64,000 bases of DNA from Tritrichomonas musculus (GCA_039105265.1 JAPFFF010000032.1:248001-312000), one strand, 5' to 3'. Positions 54,001-64,000 are shown, counted from the stretch's first letter. Notes: generated from the sequence alone by a model not told the origin. Program-made: numbers and translations.

Positions 54001-54385
54001 AAACAATATAATTTACATTCCAGTAGAATTATTAGCTGATGATGATGATGATCACAATGGAGATCAGAGTGACGTGTATTCATTCGCATTTTTCATGTAT
54101 CGAATGTTTTCTAACTCATTTATATTTCCAAAACAAATAAGGCCAGGTTTTCAATTTTTCAGATCTGTTTTACAAGGCATTAGACCGCAAAGACCAGATA
54201 ACATTCCAGATTGTTATTGGGAATTGATTATAGAGTGCTGGAGAGATGATCCAAATAATCGCCCATCTTTCGAAGAAATTACTAATCTCTTAAAAGATGA
54301 TAGATATGCAATTGAAGAGTTTGGATTAACTACTGATTTAGATCAACTCCATCAATATCAAAACAAAATTGATAATGACAATTAA
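51077..54385 (+). CDS. BspA-like LRR protein with C-terminal pseudokinase domain, 5' end replaced by Polinton
   Basis: Host-type AT-rich sequence begins at about 51,077 with a helical N-terminal region. About 27 BspA-type 23-residue LRRs (IPSSVTxIxxxAFxxC) follow at 51,540-53,450, then a kinase-fold domain (about 53,470-54,310). The kinase lacks key residues. The VAIK Lys position reads VILNIYP. The catalytic loop is CHLNLKSSNV instead of HRDLKxxN (Asn in place of the catalytic Asp). No DFG is found (VIGPLYQ). Late-lobe motifs DVYSFAFFMYRM and CWRDDPNNRPSFEEI are retained. It is therefore a pseudokinase, likely a scaffold or ligand-binding signalling protein. The true 5' end is missing because Polinton fossil B ends inside the gene. 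The whole frame from 48,596 is open, so a chimeric transcript is possible. Confidence 0.75.
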   Translation: MSKSNQYIESELVNNLNGLTIKSQLSAISKIIANSTKPKTIIFLSKVTNFFNYITKQRINIEVKSFEFHVNEEDKYTICILHPTTKALFLNKYFGSSEFKDQINTFEKVCFEIKYPDEHYDSLIKEINELNKSLNDVLIAISAFITGSKTDGPFPENTDLQYVKLDSTVTTIVEKSFSFCKSLERIEIPSSVKLLEKGAFENCYSLQKVSLPLSITKISEHLFNSCRSLRVLVIPSSVTIIKPFAFSYCSKLEEVLIPSSVTFIGERSFYYCSSLTQVKIPSSVREIGKAVFEDCSSLTHVIVPPNMTKIVERSFYGCSKLKTISIPSSVTVIESYAFRGCKLLDKISIPSSVTEVKESAFENCQSLIKIKFPPSITTIEKRVFLGCSKLEKFSISTSVTLIKESAFENCQSLKQIIIPTSVSTIEAEAFSGCSSLTEIKIPSSISCISSGVFNNCKLLAEVDIPSSVTSIKRNAFKNCQSLSSISIPSSVTELGDSVFSGCILLKQLTLPVSITQIEGTFENCYSLTQISLPPTLTLIGSNSFNRCCSLGKIDIPSTVTSIEYNAFYRCKSLTGITIPSGVTIINENTFHGCSSLKQLKIPSSINEINKYAFSECSSLIEIIIPSSVTEINEGAFCGCKSLKTIMLHSNVTIIGEKAFQGCTSLDTFTIPSSVNVIGKKAFKKCSSLVEIIIPSSITKIEEGTFCECTSLKQIVIPESVTEIGPFSFYKCKSLTKIKIPASVTAIGPCSFQECSSLQKIKIPFQVKVIESNAFYGCSSLTKTTFSQQTFQIPPFARLDDFLISGEIEGSVMGSSYINFYEAKVKQTGEKVILNIYPSYHFKNWKDFLLYVHKTSLNLPGFLKITNFCISLDHSDYSKKGYIIATKYMKNGNIESAMKEYLDLKENYSGTMNPTIRSKIIFGVACSIKQLHKRNICHLNLKSSNVFLDDNYEPVIGPLYQKTYDPSLADDIAFNINNIIYIPVELLADDDDDHNGDQSDVYSFAFFMYRMFSNSFIFPKQIRPGFQFFRSVLQGIRPQRPDNIPDCYWELIIECWRDDPNNRPSFEEITNLLKDDRYAIEEFGLTTDLDQLHQYQNKIDNDN

Positions 54386-54637
54386 TTTAAAGTAAAGTAA
54401 AAAATCTTTTTGAAAAAATAAAATTTCTTTATTACCGTTCTTTTTCATCATTTGCATGATGAGTTCTCCTTACATTAAAATATTTATTTCTCTCAATTTC
54501 TTTTGCTAAATGATGTAATTGATTACTTCAAAATATGATAACAAAACAAAGAATAACATTTAACAAATATAGAAATGATAATCAAATATCTTGGTATATG
54601 TTTTGTTTAATCAAAAATAAAAACTTTTTTCTTGTAA
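54386..54637. other. Convergent intergenic spacer
   Basis: A short AT-rich spacer between the convergent LRR-pseudokinase and ankyrin genes. Nothing is recognised. Confidence 0.6.
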
Positions 54638-57055
54638 TTATTTTGATTTTTTAATATTCTTTATAAGTGAAAAAATTTCACGATTCCTCATTTGTAAAGC
54701 AATATCAAATATTGTTTCATTTCTGCCATTTATGCGGCATTTTGCATTAACATCAATATTTTTATGGGCCAATAAAAGCTTGATAATTTCAATATTTCCT
54801 TTTTCTATCGCACAAAACAAAGGAGCTTTTTCGTTTTCATATGACACAATTTTTAGATTCACATCAATATTTTCTTGTTCTAATAAAAGCTTTACCATTT
54901 CAATGTTATTATTATTGATTGCACAACATAATGCTGTTTTTTGTCTATTACCTTCAATAACTATGAAGTTAACATCATATATTTTTAAATTTAATAAAAG
55001 TTTGACAGAATCTATATTATCATTTTCTACAGCATAAAACAAAAGTGGTTTCATTACAGTAAAAACTTTTGTTTTAGTAATGCAATGATTCAAATCAATT
55101 TTTTTACTGTTTAATAAAAGTTGAACCACTTCAAAATTATCATTTTTATAAATTGCGATTTCTAATGCATTTTTTTCACATTTACATATATCATAGCATA
55201 CTTCTTCTTCATAATTTTCATCATCAGATTCATGCTGACTAAACTCATCATCAAAATGGCCATCAAAATATTTTAAATCAACATATCTTAATGATGGAAT
55301 ATTGACATCAATTTTATCATGGTTTAATAAAAGTTTAGATATTTCTAAGTTATATTTTGAAATTGCTATATTTAATGAAGGACTTTCAAATCTTTCGAAT
55401 ACGACATCGTCAGATGCACCGAATCCTCTATAATTTATATATAATTCTTGTGAATTAGGATCAATTTTTTGGTTATTTAACAAAAGACGAACAATTTCTA
55501 ATTTTTCTCTTTCAACAGCAATAATTAATGCAGATCTTTTTATTAATATACCAATACCGTAATCTATCCATTCAGATCCTTCTGTCCACATTCCAATTTC
55601 ATCATCTCGATATAATGTTCTTTTTTCCTGCTGAAAATTAACATCGATATTATCATTTTCTAATAATAATCGAATGATTTCTATATTTCCTTTTTCAACA
55701 GCATAAATCAGAGCATTTTTTATTTTTTCATATTTCATGTCATCGATTTTATCGAAATCATCAAATTCTTTTGTTGTTTTTTGAATTATTGAAGGAGCAT
55801 TTACGTCAATTTCTTTTTGTTTTAATAAAAGTTTAACAATATCAATATTTCCTTTTATTACACTTATGTTTAAAGCTGTTTCTTTGCATTTACAAAATTT
55901 AAGTCCTGAATTATATTTTTCAAGCTCCTTTTGTTTAACTTTTTCATAATTAATATTAATTTGTTTCTGATAATTTTGAATAAAAATATTGGCTAAATAA
56001 AAGTAATCGTATTGGCATAAATAAAAAAATGTGTCATTATTTATTTCAATATGTTTTTGAATGAATTGAAAATTGTGATATTTCAGGCATTGTTTTATGA
56101 ATGAGCTTTTATTATCATTCCAAAAGTTATCATAAATGTAGTTAGCAATTTGATTATGATGACATTTAATAGCTTCTTCATAGCATTGCTGAAATGATAT
56201 ATCTTTTATTTCACATTCTTCAATTAAATGAATTATTTCTGAATTTTCACCATGAATTGCGTAAAGAAAAAGTGACGGTTTTAATTCAACTTCATTTGCC
56301 AATAAGTATTTAAAAATTCGAATTGAACCATAAAAAGCAGCATATTCAATTAAAGATATATGTTTGTCATCTTTATAGATTGAATCCATACGATCAATTG
56401 AATTTTCTATTAAAAACAGATTTGTCTCAAAAAGTGAATTTGGTATTGATGAATTAAGTGATAAATTTGTTTTATTTATATAAGAAATAAATTCATCAAT
56501 AGAATCTTTTCGAATTAATTGACAGATATAATTATGGTTTTCCCCTTGTTTTCTTAGTTCATTGAAATTATCTTGATACTCTAATATATCATCTTCGTAA
56601 AGTTGAGACATGATATCAAAATTTTTGCTTTCGGGCCAAAAATAAAGATGTAATTGCATTGATAATCTTTTTTCCATAAAGATTTTTTCGGATATTTGCT
56701 CATCAATAAAAAGTATCTTTTGTTCAATCAACGATAAAAGAATTATTTTGTTCTTTTGGAAAATATTGAATATCTCAAAGTTTGTGAGTTTGTTTTTGAT
56801 TTCATCTTTAAAAATACTCAAAATTCTATCAATTTTGATAAAAAAATCGGGTCCACGTTTATGATTATTTGAAATTGAATTTAATAAATGAAATAATATT
56901 GTGATATCAAGAAAATCACTCGTAATTTTTATACCATTTAATAATTTTCTCTTGAGATTCTGAAAATCCGATTCATTATCATCTTTTTCTTCAATAAAAT
57001 CGATCAAACAATTTTGAACTTCTTGGATTTTATTTAAATATTCATCTAAATTCAT
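54638..57055 (-). CDS. Ankyrin-repeat protein with trichomonad N-terminal domain
   Basis: The ATG at 57,055 (MNLDEYLNKIQEVQ) gives an 805-residue protein; the frame is open for 13 more codons without an ATG. The N-terminal 200 residues match the domain that precedes ankyrin repeats in many trichomonad proteins (DUF3447-like, with FxxNKIILLSLIEQKIL). Degenerate ankyrin units lie in the middle. The last 450 residues hold eight clear repeats plus a cap (for example TALNISVIKGNIDIVKLLL, IDVN). Acidic or Cys-containing insertions (CKCKE, CDICKCEK) lie between some repeats. It is probably a cytosolic protein-binding scaffold; the ligand is unknown. There is no membrane segment or signal peptide. 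The frame appears intact. Confidence 0.85.
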   Translation of the reverse strand: MNLDEYLNKIQEVQNCLIDFIEEKDDNESDFQNLKRKLLNGIKITSDFLDITILFHLLNSISNNHKRGPDFFIKIDRILSIFKDEIKNKLTNFEIFNIFQKNKIILLSLIEQKILFIDEQISEKIFMEKRLSMQLHLYFWPESKNFDIMSQLYEDDILEYQDNFNELRKQGENHNYICQLIRKDSIDEFISYINKTNLSLNSSIPNSLFETNLFLIENSIDRMDSIYKDDKHISLIEYAAFYGSIRIFKYLLANEVELKPSLFLYAIHGENSEIIHLIEECEIKDISFQQCYEEAIKCHHNQIANYIYDNFWNDNKSSFIKQCLKYHNFQFIQKHIEINNDTFFYLCQYDYFYLANIFIQNYQKQININYEKVKQKELEKYNSGLKFCKCKETALNISVIKGNIDIVKLLLKQKEIDVNAPSIIQKTTKEFDDFDKIDDMKYEKIKNALIYAVEKGNIEIIRLLLENDNIDVNFQQEKRTLYRDDEIGMWTEGSEWIDYGIGILIKRSALIIAVEREKLEIVRLLLNNQKIDPNSQELYINYRGFGASDDVVFERFESPSLNIAISKYNLEISKLLLNHDKIDVNIPSLRYVDLKYFDGHFDDEFSQHESDDENYEEEVCYDICKCEKNALEIAIYKNDNFEVVQLLLNSKKIDLNHCITKTKVFTVMKPLLFYAVENDNIDSVKLLLNLKIYDVNFIVIEGNRQKTALCCAINNNNIEMVKLLLEQENIDVNLKIVSYENEKAPLFCAIEKGNIEIIKLLLAHKNIDVNAKCRINGRNETIFDIALQMRNREIFSLIKNIKKSK

Positions 57056-58063
57056 TAAATTAGATAAATATTCTCTTTTATATTGTGAATTCAATTTTTG
57101 AATACAATATTCAATAAAATTGAATAGATTATAACAAATTTAAGGGTATACATTCTGAGGTTTTTATATAGATGAATATATAGATATGATATGAGAAAAA
57201 GAGGAAATTAACTTCAATAACTGATCATATCACTTGATCTCGGTGAATACAACTTTATTGCTTACCCTATCAAGAATATACATTTTAAATTTAATCAAAA
57301 ACATTTTTCTTAATTACTTTTTACTAATATAGAGAGTCCATTGAGACAAACCATATCCAACCTTATCATTTACAAAGAATTTTGTATAGAGAGAAGAATG
57401 TTGCTATTTTTCTGCCTCTTGAGTATAATTCAAGCATTCGTCATACGTATGTGGGGATATATCTCTTGGTGTTTGCACTTTCTTGGTGATTTATAGCTTC
57501 AACTTCTGTATTTCCTAAAAAATAAAAATAAAAAACGCTGTATTTAGAAATTTTCAAGTTTTTTTTTTCATCATTTAATATATCAGGCTATTTATTTTCA
57601 ACTTGTTCTTCTATTGCTCCACTAATGGTTTCAAGCAAATTTGAATGATATACTGTATTCTGCCAAAAAAAAAAAAAAAAAAAAAAAAAAAGTATAAGAA
57701 TTTAATTTAAGAATTAAATTTTAATTCATTTTCATTCTTTACAAGTGATTTTTTTCTTATTTTGGTAGATTAGTTGAATGTTTAAGCCTGACAAAAAAAC
57801 TTCCAATTTTTAACCATTTTCTTCCTAAAATTTCAATTCAATTTTGGGAGCCAAAATCCAACTACGCAATTTAAAATGCCCAAAATTGAGACATTTTCTT
57901 TGCTATAGGAAAGGAATACTCAAAGGAACAACTTTTAATGAAATTCATGCATTCTGCGTTATTTTATTCATTTTGATATAATTTTATATATATATAAACA
58001 TCAAGCTAGTTAATGGATATTTTTTTAATGACAAAATATAGATATAAGTATGAAATATTGAAA
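57056..58063. other. AT-rich intergenic DNA with poly-A tract
   Basis: An A run of about 26 lies at 57,666-57,691. No gene is seen in this 1-kb stretch. Confidence 0.55.
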
Positions 58064-61000
58064 TCATATGATGAATAAATGACCATTATGAGTTGCTTTT
58101 GCCAAGTTGAAATAGTATGCAGCTTTATTTTCATTAATTGTAATTCCATCTCCACTTGCCAACATGTTTGCATACTTGATCATTGAATCACAATCACCAT
58201 TATCAGCTGCCATCTTATAGTATTCAGCTGCCTTTTTCTTATTAACTGGAATCCCTTCTCCGTTTTCCAGCATTCTCGCATAATTATACATAGAATCTAC
58301 ATGACCATTATCAGCTGCATTTTTGTAGTATTCTGCTGCCTTCTTTTTATCAATTGCAATTCCATCACCATCTTCCAATAAAAGAGCAAATTTGAACATA
58401 GAATTTAAATGACCTTTTTCAGCAGCTTTTTGAATATACTTGATGGCTTCTTCTTTATCTTCATTAAAGAGTATATTTCCATACTGGAACATAGACTCCA
58501 AATGATCTTTGTCAGCTGCCATTTTGTAATATTTGATGGCTTCTTCCTTATTTTCTGAAACGCCATATCCATTAAATAGAATATTAGCATACTGGAACAT
58601 AGACTCCAAATGACCTCTTTCAATTGCCATCTTGTAATATTTGATGCCTTCTTCTTTATCCTCTGGAACGCCATATCCATTAAATAAAATATTAGCATAC
58701 TGGAACATAGACTCCAAATGACCTCTTTTAATTGTCATCTTATAATATTTGATGGCTTCTTTTTTATTTACTTGATTTTTTTCATTAATCAGCAAATGAG
58801 CATATTTACACATTGAATCTAAATGCCCTTTTTCAATTGCCATTTTTAAATATTTTAATGCTTCATTTATATTAAATTCAATTTCTTCTTTTAACATTTT
58901 TTTTGAAACTTGAACTAAAGCATCTAAATTTCCTTTATCTGCTTCATTTGTAAGATAAGAAATGGAAAACTGACATTTAGAATCTTCATCTTCGATGAAT
59001 AAATTAGCATATATATACATTGATTTTACATGGCCTTGGTCTGCTGCGATTTTAAAGAAATTGATTGCTTTCTTTGGGTCCTCAGGTATTCCTTTGCCAA
59101 TTAACAGGCGACATGCAAAAGAATATAATGAATCTATATTGCTTTTATCTTTGGCCATTTTATAATACTTGTTGGCTTCTCTTAAATTAACTGGAACTCC
59201 ATCTCCATTTGATAACACGATAAAAAGTGCGTACATTGATTCTACATGGCCTTTGTCAGCTGCAATCTTGTAAAACTTGACAGCATCATTTATATTTTTT
59301 GGTACTCCTTCTCCATATGATAAAAGTGTGGCAAAATAAAATATTGATTCTACATCACCTCTATCTACTGCCTTTTTATAGTATCTAGCTGCTTTTGTTT
59401 TGTCGAGGGAGATTCCTTGGCCCTTTAAATATTTATAAGCGATCGTTTTAATCGAACTGAAATGTCCAAAAGATGCTGCCATTCTGTAGTATTTGATTGC
59501 TTCCTTTTGGTCAGCTGGAAATACTTCACCTTTTTCTAGCATATTGGCATATGAAAACATCGAATCCAGATGACATTCATCTGCAGCCATTTTAAAGTAT
59601 CTTGCTGCTTCTCCTAGATTAACAGGAACTCCAGTGCCATTTAACAGTAATGTAGCATATGCATACATAGATTCTGCATGATTTTGATCTGCTGCCATTT
59701 TGAGGTATTTGGCTGCCTCTTTTTGATCAACTGGGACTCCTTCACCATTCAATAACAAAGAAGCATAGGTGTACATTGATTCTAAATCACCGTTATCTGC
59801 CAAATTTTTGAGGTATTTAATTGCTTCTTTTTTGTCAATTATGGATCTTTCTCCTTTTAATACCTTTAAGGCAATTTTTTTCATTGAAATTAAATGACCT
59901 TTTTCAGCTGCCATTTTATAATATTTAATTGATTCTTTCTGATCTATCCGAATTCCTTCACCTCTTTCTAGCATTCTTGCATAAAAAAACATTGAGTCTG
60001 CATTTCCTTTGCCAGATGCTATCTTGAAAAACTTGATTGATTCATTCGTATCAGCTATGATTCCTTTTCCTTTTAGGAGTTTGAGAGCATAATTGTGCAT
60101 TGCTTTTACATGGCCCTTTTGAGCCGCCATTCCACAGTATTTGGCAGATTCTTCTTTGAATTTTGTATCTTTTATTTTTTCTATCATTTGAGAATAAGTG
60201 AACATTGCTTCAACATGACCTTCATCAGCAGCCATCTTGCAATAATCAGCTGCTTCTTTATCATTTTCAGATATTTTCATCATCAAGGCATAACAATACA
60301 TTGCATCAACATGACCATTGTCTGCAGCCATTTTACAATACTTTCTTGCTTCATATTGTTCAGTAGCTACACCATCACCATTTTTAAGCATCATTGCAGC
60401 TTGAAACATTGCTTCAACACTTCCTTTTTCTGCAGCTTTTTTGCTGTATTCGAGTGCTTTTTCTTTGTTAACACTGGATCCAATTCCATAAAAAAACTTT
60501 TTAAAGTTGTTAAATAGATCATCGACAGTTTCATCATTATCAAATTCTACTTTTTTTAACTTGACTGTTTTGCAAAACTGGTCGAAAGTTATAGGTGACT
60601 TTTCTGAATCAAATGCGGCTATTGAATCGTCTATATAATCAATATAGTTCATGTATTGGTCCTCATTAATCAAATCAGTAATAAAGTCACGATTTGTTCG
60701 TAGCTCTTTTGTTATCTGTTCGAATGTTGGACGTTCAGATGGTTCTTGGGACCAACATCTTTCAATTAATTCCTTATAAGCCTTTGGAATCAAAGAATTA
60801 AACTTGGGACGTTTCATATTAGAAATTTTTTTTGCCAAATCTGCAAATGAACATTTATCGAAAGGTTTCTGGTTTGTAATAATTTCATATGATATCATTG
60901 CAAATGAATAGACATCTCCTGCATATGTATAATTACAGTTAAATAATATTTCTGGAGAAGAATAAAGCATTGTACCTTTGAATTCAGTACTTGAATTATT

Positions 61001-61517
61001 TGAAATACTATCTGCATTTTTATTTAATATTTTAGATAAACCAAAATCTGCTACTTTTGGATTCAAATCATCATCAATTAATATATTATCTGGTTTTAAG
61101 TCGCGGTGTATAATATCATGGGAGTGTAAAAAAGACATTGCTGATGCTATTCCATATAATGTAATTAATTTTCTTGTTTCATTCCAGTTTGGATGAGAAA
61201 AACCATTTCTTTCAAGATCAATTAAATTGGTTAGTGTTCCTTTTGCCATAAATTCTTGCATTATAACTGTTTTTATTTGATCATCGATAATGTCTGAACT
61301 GTATCCTATAAACTTTACAATTGCAGGATGAGTAATTTTTGAAAAAATATTAATTTCGCGTGTAATGTTTTTGGTCATAATCAATGAAAGAAAGCTTAGC
61401 TGCATAAATATGGCCTGTGCTTATATCTTTTGCTTTAAAGACTTCGCTAAATTGGCCCTTACCAATTCTATCAAGAAATTCAAATCGATTTAGATCAAAC
61501 GAGTTTTTTTCAACCAT
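58064..61517 (-). CDS. Protein kinase with about 22 Sel1-like repeats, one suspected frame slip
   Basis: The ATG at 61,517 opens MVEKNSFDLNRFEFLDRIGKGQFSEVF, giving the Gly-rich loop and then YAAKLSF with the ATP-binding Lys. The frame must slip by one base near the A5 run at plus positions 61,368-61,372 to reach the long frame (from 61,405) with HPAIVKFIGY, HRDLKPDNILI, DFGLSK and the ERCWSQEPSERPTFEQI motif of TKL-like kinases. All catalytic motifs are present, so an active Ser/Thr or TKL kinase is likely if the slip is an assembly error. The C-terminal 800 residues are about 22 Sel1/TPR-like repeats of about 36 residues (YYKMAADKGHVESMYxYAxxLxxGxGV), a protein-interaction solenoid. This kinase-Sel1 layout is expanded in trichomonads. 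The 3' part is intact to the stop. Confidence 0.85.
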
Positions 61518-62081
61518 TTATTTTTTGAAGATTCAGTAAATTTCATTTAAAAAAATACATTTATCTCTCTATCGATGAAGCATTTAATGATAAAACAAAT
61601 AATTTTAAAATCATAATACTTTTCTAAATATGATAAAAAATCTAATTTTCTGTTATAAATGAATTTTTTTATTTTTTATATGGCATTTTAATGCTCATTG
61701 AATTTTTTTATATGACATTTTAATGATATTGAAAAACTCAAAATAAGGTTTATTCAATTTTCAATTTCTCAATATATATTATTGATTAATTCTACATTTT
61801 CTTGGATAAATCAATACTTTACTATGCATTTCCAACTAAAATTTTTCACTTTAAAATTAATTCCAATTTTTATTCGATTTAAATCAATTCGAGAAAAATT
61901 ACAATTTTTGAAAAAAAAACTAACAATAGAATAAAAATATTTTCAAAATAATATATAATTTATATTGATTATACACAGAATTCATTGTCATAGTGAATAT
62001 GTTGAAATATTAAAAATAAACAACACAGTTAAAGGTTTAAATTTGCTTTAGTTAATTAAGTAGTTGAAAAATTAGAGGATA
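61518..62081. other. AT-rich intergenic DNA
   Basis: A 27-bp direct near-repeat containing TTTTTTATATG occurs near 61,670 and 61,704. No gene or element is recognised. Confidence 0.5.
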
Positions 62082-63080
62082 TCAGTCATTTTGATGTTGG
62101 AATTCGTAAGCTTCAATCATCAGCACGCGTTCATCGATTTCTTTTTTCAAATTTTGCTGTTTTGTTGTTAATTTTTTGCTGCCTTCTTCGCTTTTAGTGA
62201 ACAAGTCGTAGTTGTTTGCTTTCAGTATTTCAAAGATTTCAGCGAATGATGGACGGTTTTCTGGTTCCAGCGCCATGCACTTGACGATGAGTTCGCGAAC
62301 CCAGTTCATAATTGTTTCTGGCAAAGGAGGAAGGACGCCGGTAATTGTGTTTTTCATGTTGAACTTTGGGTAGCTTCCAGTTACGATGTAGACAAGAGTG
62401 ATTCCAAACGCGTAAACGTCAATTTTGTTAGTGTAACGAGAATCATCGTCTTCGTCTGAAGACAAAAGTTCAGGTGCCATGAACCTGAGTGTTCCAACTC
62501 CTTTGGACTGCGATGTTTCAAGGTCTTCTTCCTTAGCGAGTCCAAAATCACTGATGCGGACGTGTCCCTCTTTGCTCAATAAAATGTTCGATGGCTTCAA
62601 GTCGCGGTGCATGTAATTATGGCTGTGAATGTAGCGCATTCCAAGGACAACTTCGACGGTGATCATGCATTTCTGGCTCTCGTTGAGCTGCTTGCTTGCA
62701 ATGGCCGATTCAAGCGAGCTTGGTTCATAGGACAAAATCAATGAAGGAGGATGTTCGTTATTGCCATAATTCACTGCAATGATGTCCAAAATGCACGGAT
62801 GACGGAGAATGAACATCACTTCGCCTTCTGTAAGGAATCGCTTCACTGTCTTGTGATCTGAGTTCTTCAGCTCTTTCATTGCAAACTTTTCGTTCTTGAT
62901 GACAAGTTTGACATTAGAAGTTGCACCTTCGCCGATCACTGACTGTACAGAATAGTCTGCAAAGTCGAAGAATTCGAGTTCTGATGATTTTTCCTTCATT
63001 GCGAAAAAGAACTTTTTCAACTTACTGTTTTCATCTTCTAATTTTTGATTTTTGAGCTTGAGTGATTCATTTTCTTGCAT
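62082..63080 (-). CDS. Protein kinase with N-terminal coiled coil, linked to ankyrin modules
   Basis: The first ATG in the frame is at 63,080 (MQENESLKLKNQKL), giving 332 residues. Residues 1-30 form a short coiled coil. The kinase domain follows with GEGATSNV (G50, G52), FAMKELK (K69), MHRDLKPSN (158-160), SDFGLAK (178-180) and FMAPELL. It is therefore complete and probably active, of TKL or related Ser/Thr type. The same frame is open upstream to about 63,200 and encodes one ankyrin repeat (TAIFYAKEKNYPEIVDLL). Similar modules continue to the end of the window, so the gene may really be an ankyrin-kinase with its 5' part split or decayed (next entry). Confidence 0.82.
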   Translation of the reverse strand: MQENESLKLKNQKLEDENSKLKKFFFAMKEKSSELEFFDFADYSVQSVIGEGATSNVKLVIKNEKFAMKELKNSDHKTVKRFLTEGEVMFILRHPCILDIIAVNYGNNEHPPSLILSYEPSSLESAIASKQLNESQKCMITVEVVLGMRYIHSHNYMHRDLKPSNILLSKEGHVRISDFGLAKEEDLETSQSKGVGTLRFMAPELLSSDEDDDSRYTNKIDVYAFGITLVYIVTGSYPKFNMKNTITGVLPPLPETIMNWVRELIVKCMALEPENRPSFAEIFEILKANNYDLFTKSEEGSKKLTTKQQNLKKEIDERVLMIEAYEFQHQND

Positions 63081-64000
63081 CAATGATTCAACGTCATTTG
63101 GTATTTCTTTCGTTGCTTTGATTGGACCTTTTGATAAGAGATCAACAATTTCTGGATAATTCTTCTCCTTTGCATAAAAAATGGCAGTTTTGTAAAATTT
63201 TCCTTTTCAAAAATTCCATAAAATAACTGAGCATTTCAATCACATGAAAAATGTTTGCTTTAAATGTTATGAATAATTATAAATTCATATGTTTTTAATA
63301 TTGATATCAATGCCTTCTTGTGATAATAATAATCTTACGATTTCTGTAAAGCCATATCCTGCAGCATACATCAATGCGGTATAATTTAAATAAGCAAACA
63401 AAATTCCATAAAAAATTCCAGAATTCAATCACATGAAAAAAAAATTGGATTTAAATTTTTTAAATAATTTTAAATTAAAATGTTTTGGCAGTTAACTTCA
63501 ACTCCTCCATGAGACAATATTAATTTAGCAATGTCTGAATAATTTTTCATTAAAGCATACATCAATGGTGTACTATTTAAAAACTGAGACAAATGTCATC
63601 ATGAAAAAATGCTATGTTTAATTTTATAAAATTTTTACATGTTCAAATGCTTTTCGTATTTACATCAATTCCTTCTTTTGTTAATAATAACTCAACAATT
63701 TTCGTATGACCTTTATCTACTGCAAAATTCAAAGCGCCACAATTTAATCAACAAATAAAATTTTTAAAGAATTAAAAAAATAAAATTGGAATATTATGAA
63801 AACTTTTGTAATTAAATATCTTTGACATTGACATCAATATCATCTTTTTTCACTAATAATTGAACAATTTCGGTATAGCCTGCATTTGCAGCAAACATCA
63901 AAGCAGTTCCATTTCGCAATCCTTTTGCAATTTTTAAAAGATGATTTTCCAATAGATGTGATTGATGAAGAAAATTCAAAATACTTCAAATTGACACAAT
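63081..64000 (-). pseudogene. Array of ankyrin modules separated by related spacers (5' part of the kinase gene?)
   Basis: Five ankyrin repeats of about 34 codons lie on the minus strand around 63,898, 63,729, 63,562, 63,371 and 63,179 (position of the core ALMYA). Examples are TALMYAAGYGFTEIVRLLL and TALMFAANAGYTEIVQLLV. They are separated by four AT-rich spacers with stops. The spacers are themselves alike: two share TTCAATCACATGAAAAA and AAAATTCCATAAAA. The modules fall in different frames except for the last two. No trichomonad splice consensus (GTAYGT ... ACTAACACACAG) is seen. The array is therefore either decayed or uses unusual linkers. It runs off the window end. Confidence 0.6.

Overview
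The window looks like nuclear DNA of a trichomonad (parabasalid) protist, most like Tritrichomonas foetus. This rests on several signs: AT-rich intergenic DNA with long A/T runs, apparently intronless genes, and TCA-type initiator motifs 10-14 nt before three start codons. The gene families also fit: BspA-like leucine-rich-repeat (LRR) proteins, ankyrin proteins with the trichomonad N-terminal domain, a Sel1-repeat kinase, CAP proteins, and Polinton (Maverick), Tc1/mariner and hAT-type DNA. The species call is inference from gene content.

Layout. 0.2-9.6 kb: a GAF-containing cyclic-nucleotide phosphodiesterase on the minus strand, divergent from a giant charged coiled-coil protein. 10-13 kb: a broken LRR membrane-protein gene butted against a Cys-rich ORF that reads into a DEDDy 3'-5' exonuclease. 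13.7-17.3 kb: a small zinc-finger gene, then nested non-autonomous DNA elements, including a 1,713-bp element with an 8-bp target duplication that holds a mariner-type MITE, and an 802-bp hAT-type MITE. 17.3-19.9 kb: an old Polinton fossil. 20.5-23.1 kb: a terminal-inverted-repeat element and an apparently intact Tc1/mariner element (DD34E transposase). 23.2-36.5 kb: two large type I surface proteins flank a truncated F5/8-C-family gene and a bacterial-type membrane sulfatase/phosphoglycerol-transferase-like enzyme. 36.9-39.0 kb: a duplicated tail of the giant coiled-coil gene followed by three foldback elements. 39.1-41.8 kb: a papain-type protease fused to BspA LRRs. 43.4-51.1 kb: a second, GC-richer and probably younger Polinton fossil with two minisatellites. 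It runs in frame into a truncated host LRR-pseudokinase gene (to 54.4 kb). 54.6-63.9 kb, all minus strand: an ankyrin protein, a kinase with about 22 Sel1 repeats, and a kinase preceded by ankyrin modules separated by related spacers.

The host genes fall into surface proteins, signalling proteins (phosphodiesterase, kinases, pseudokinase) and scaffold repeats. There is no operon organisation. Several host genes carry a single-base slip in or beside an A/T run, so either recent decay or indel errors in the assembly must be kept in mind before calling them pseudogenes.
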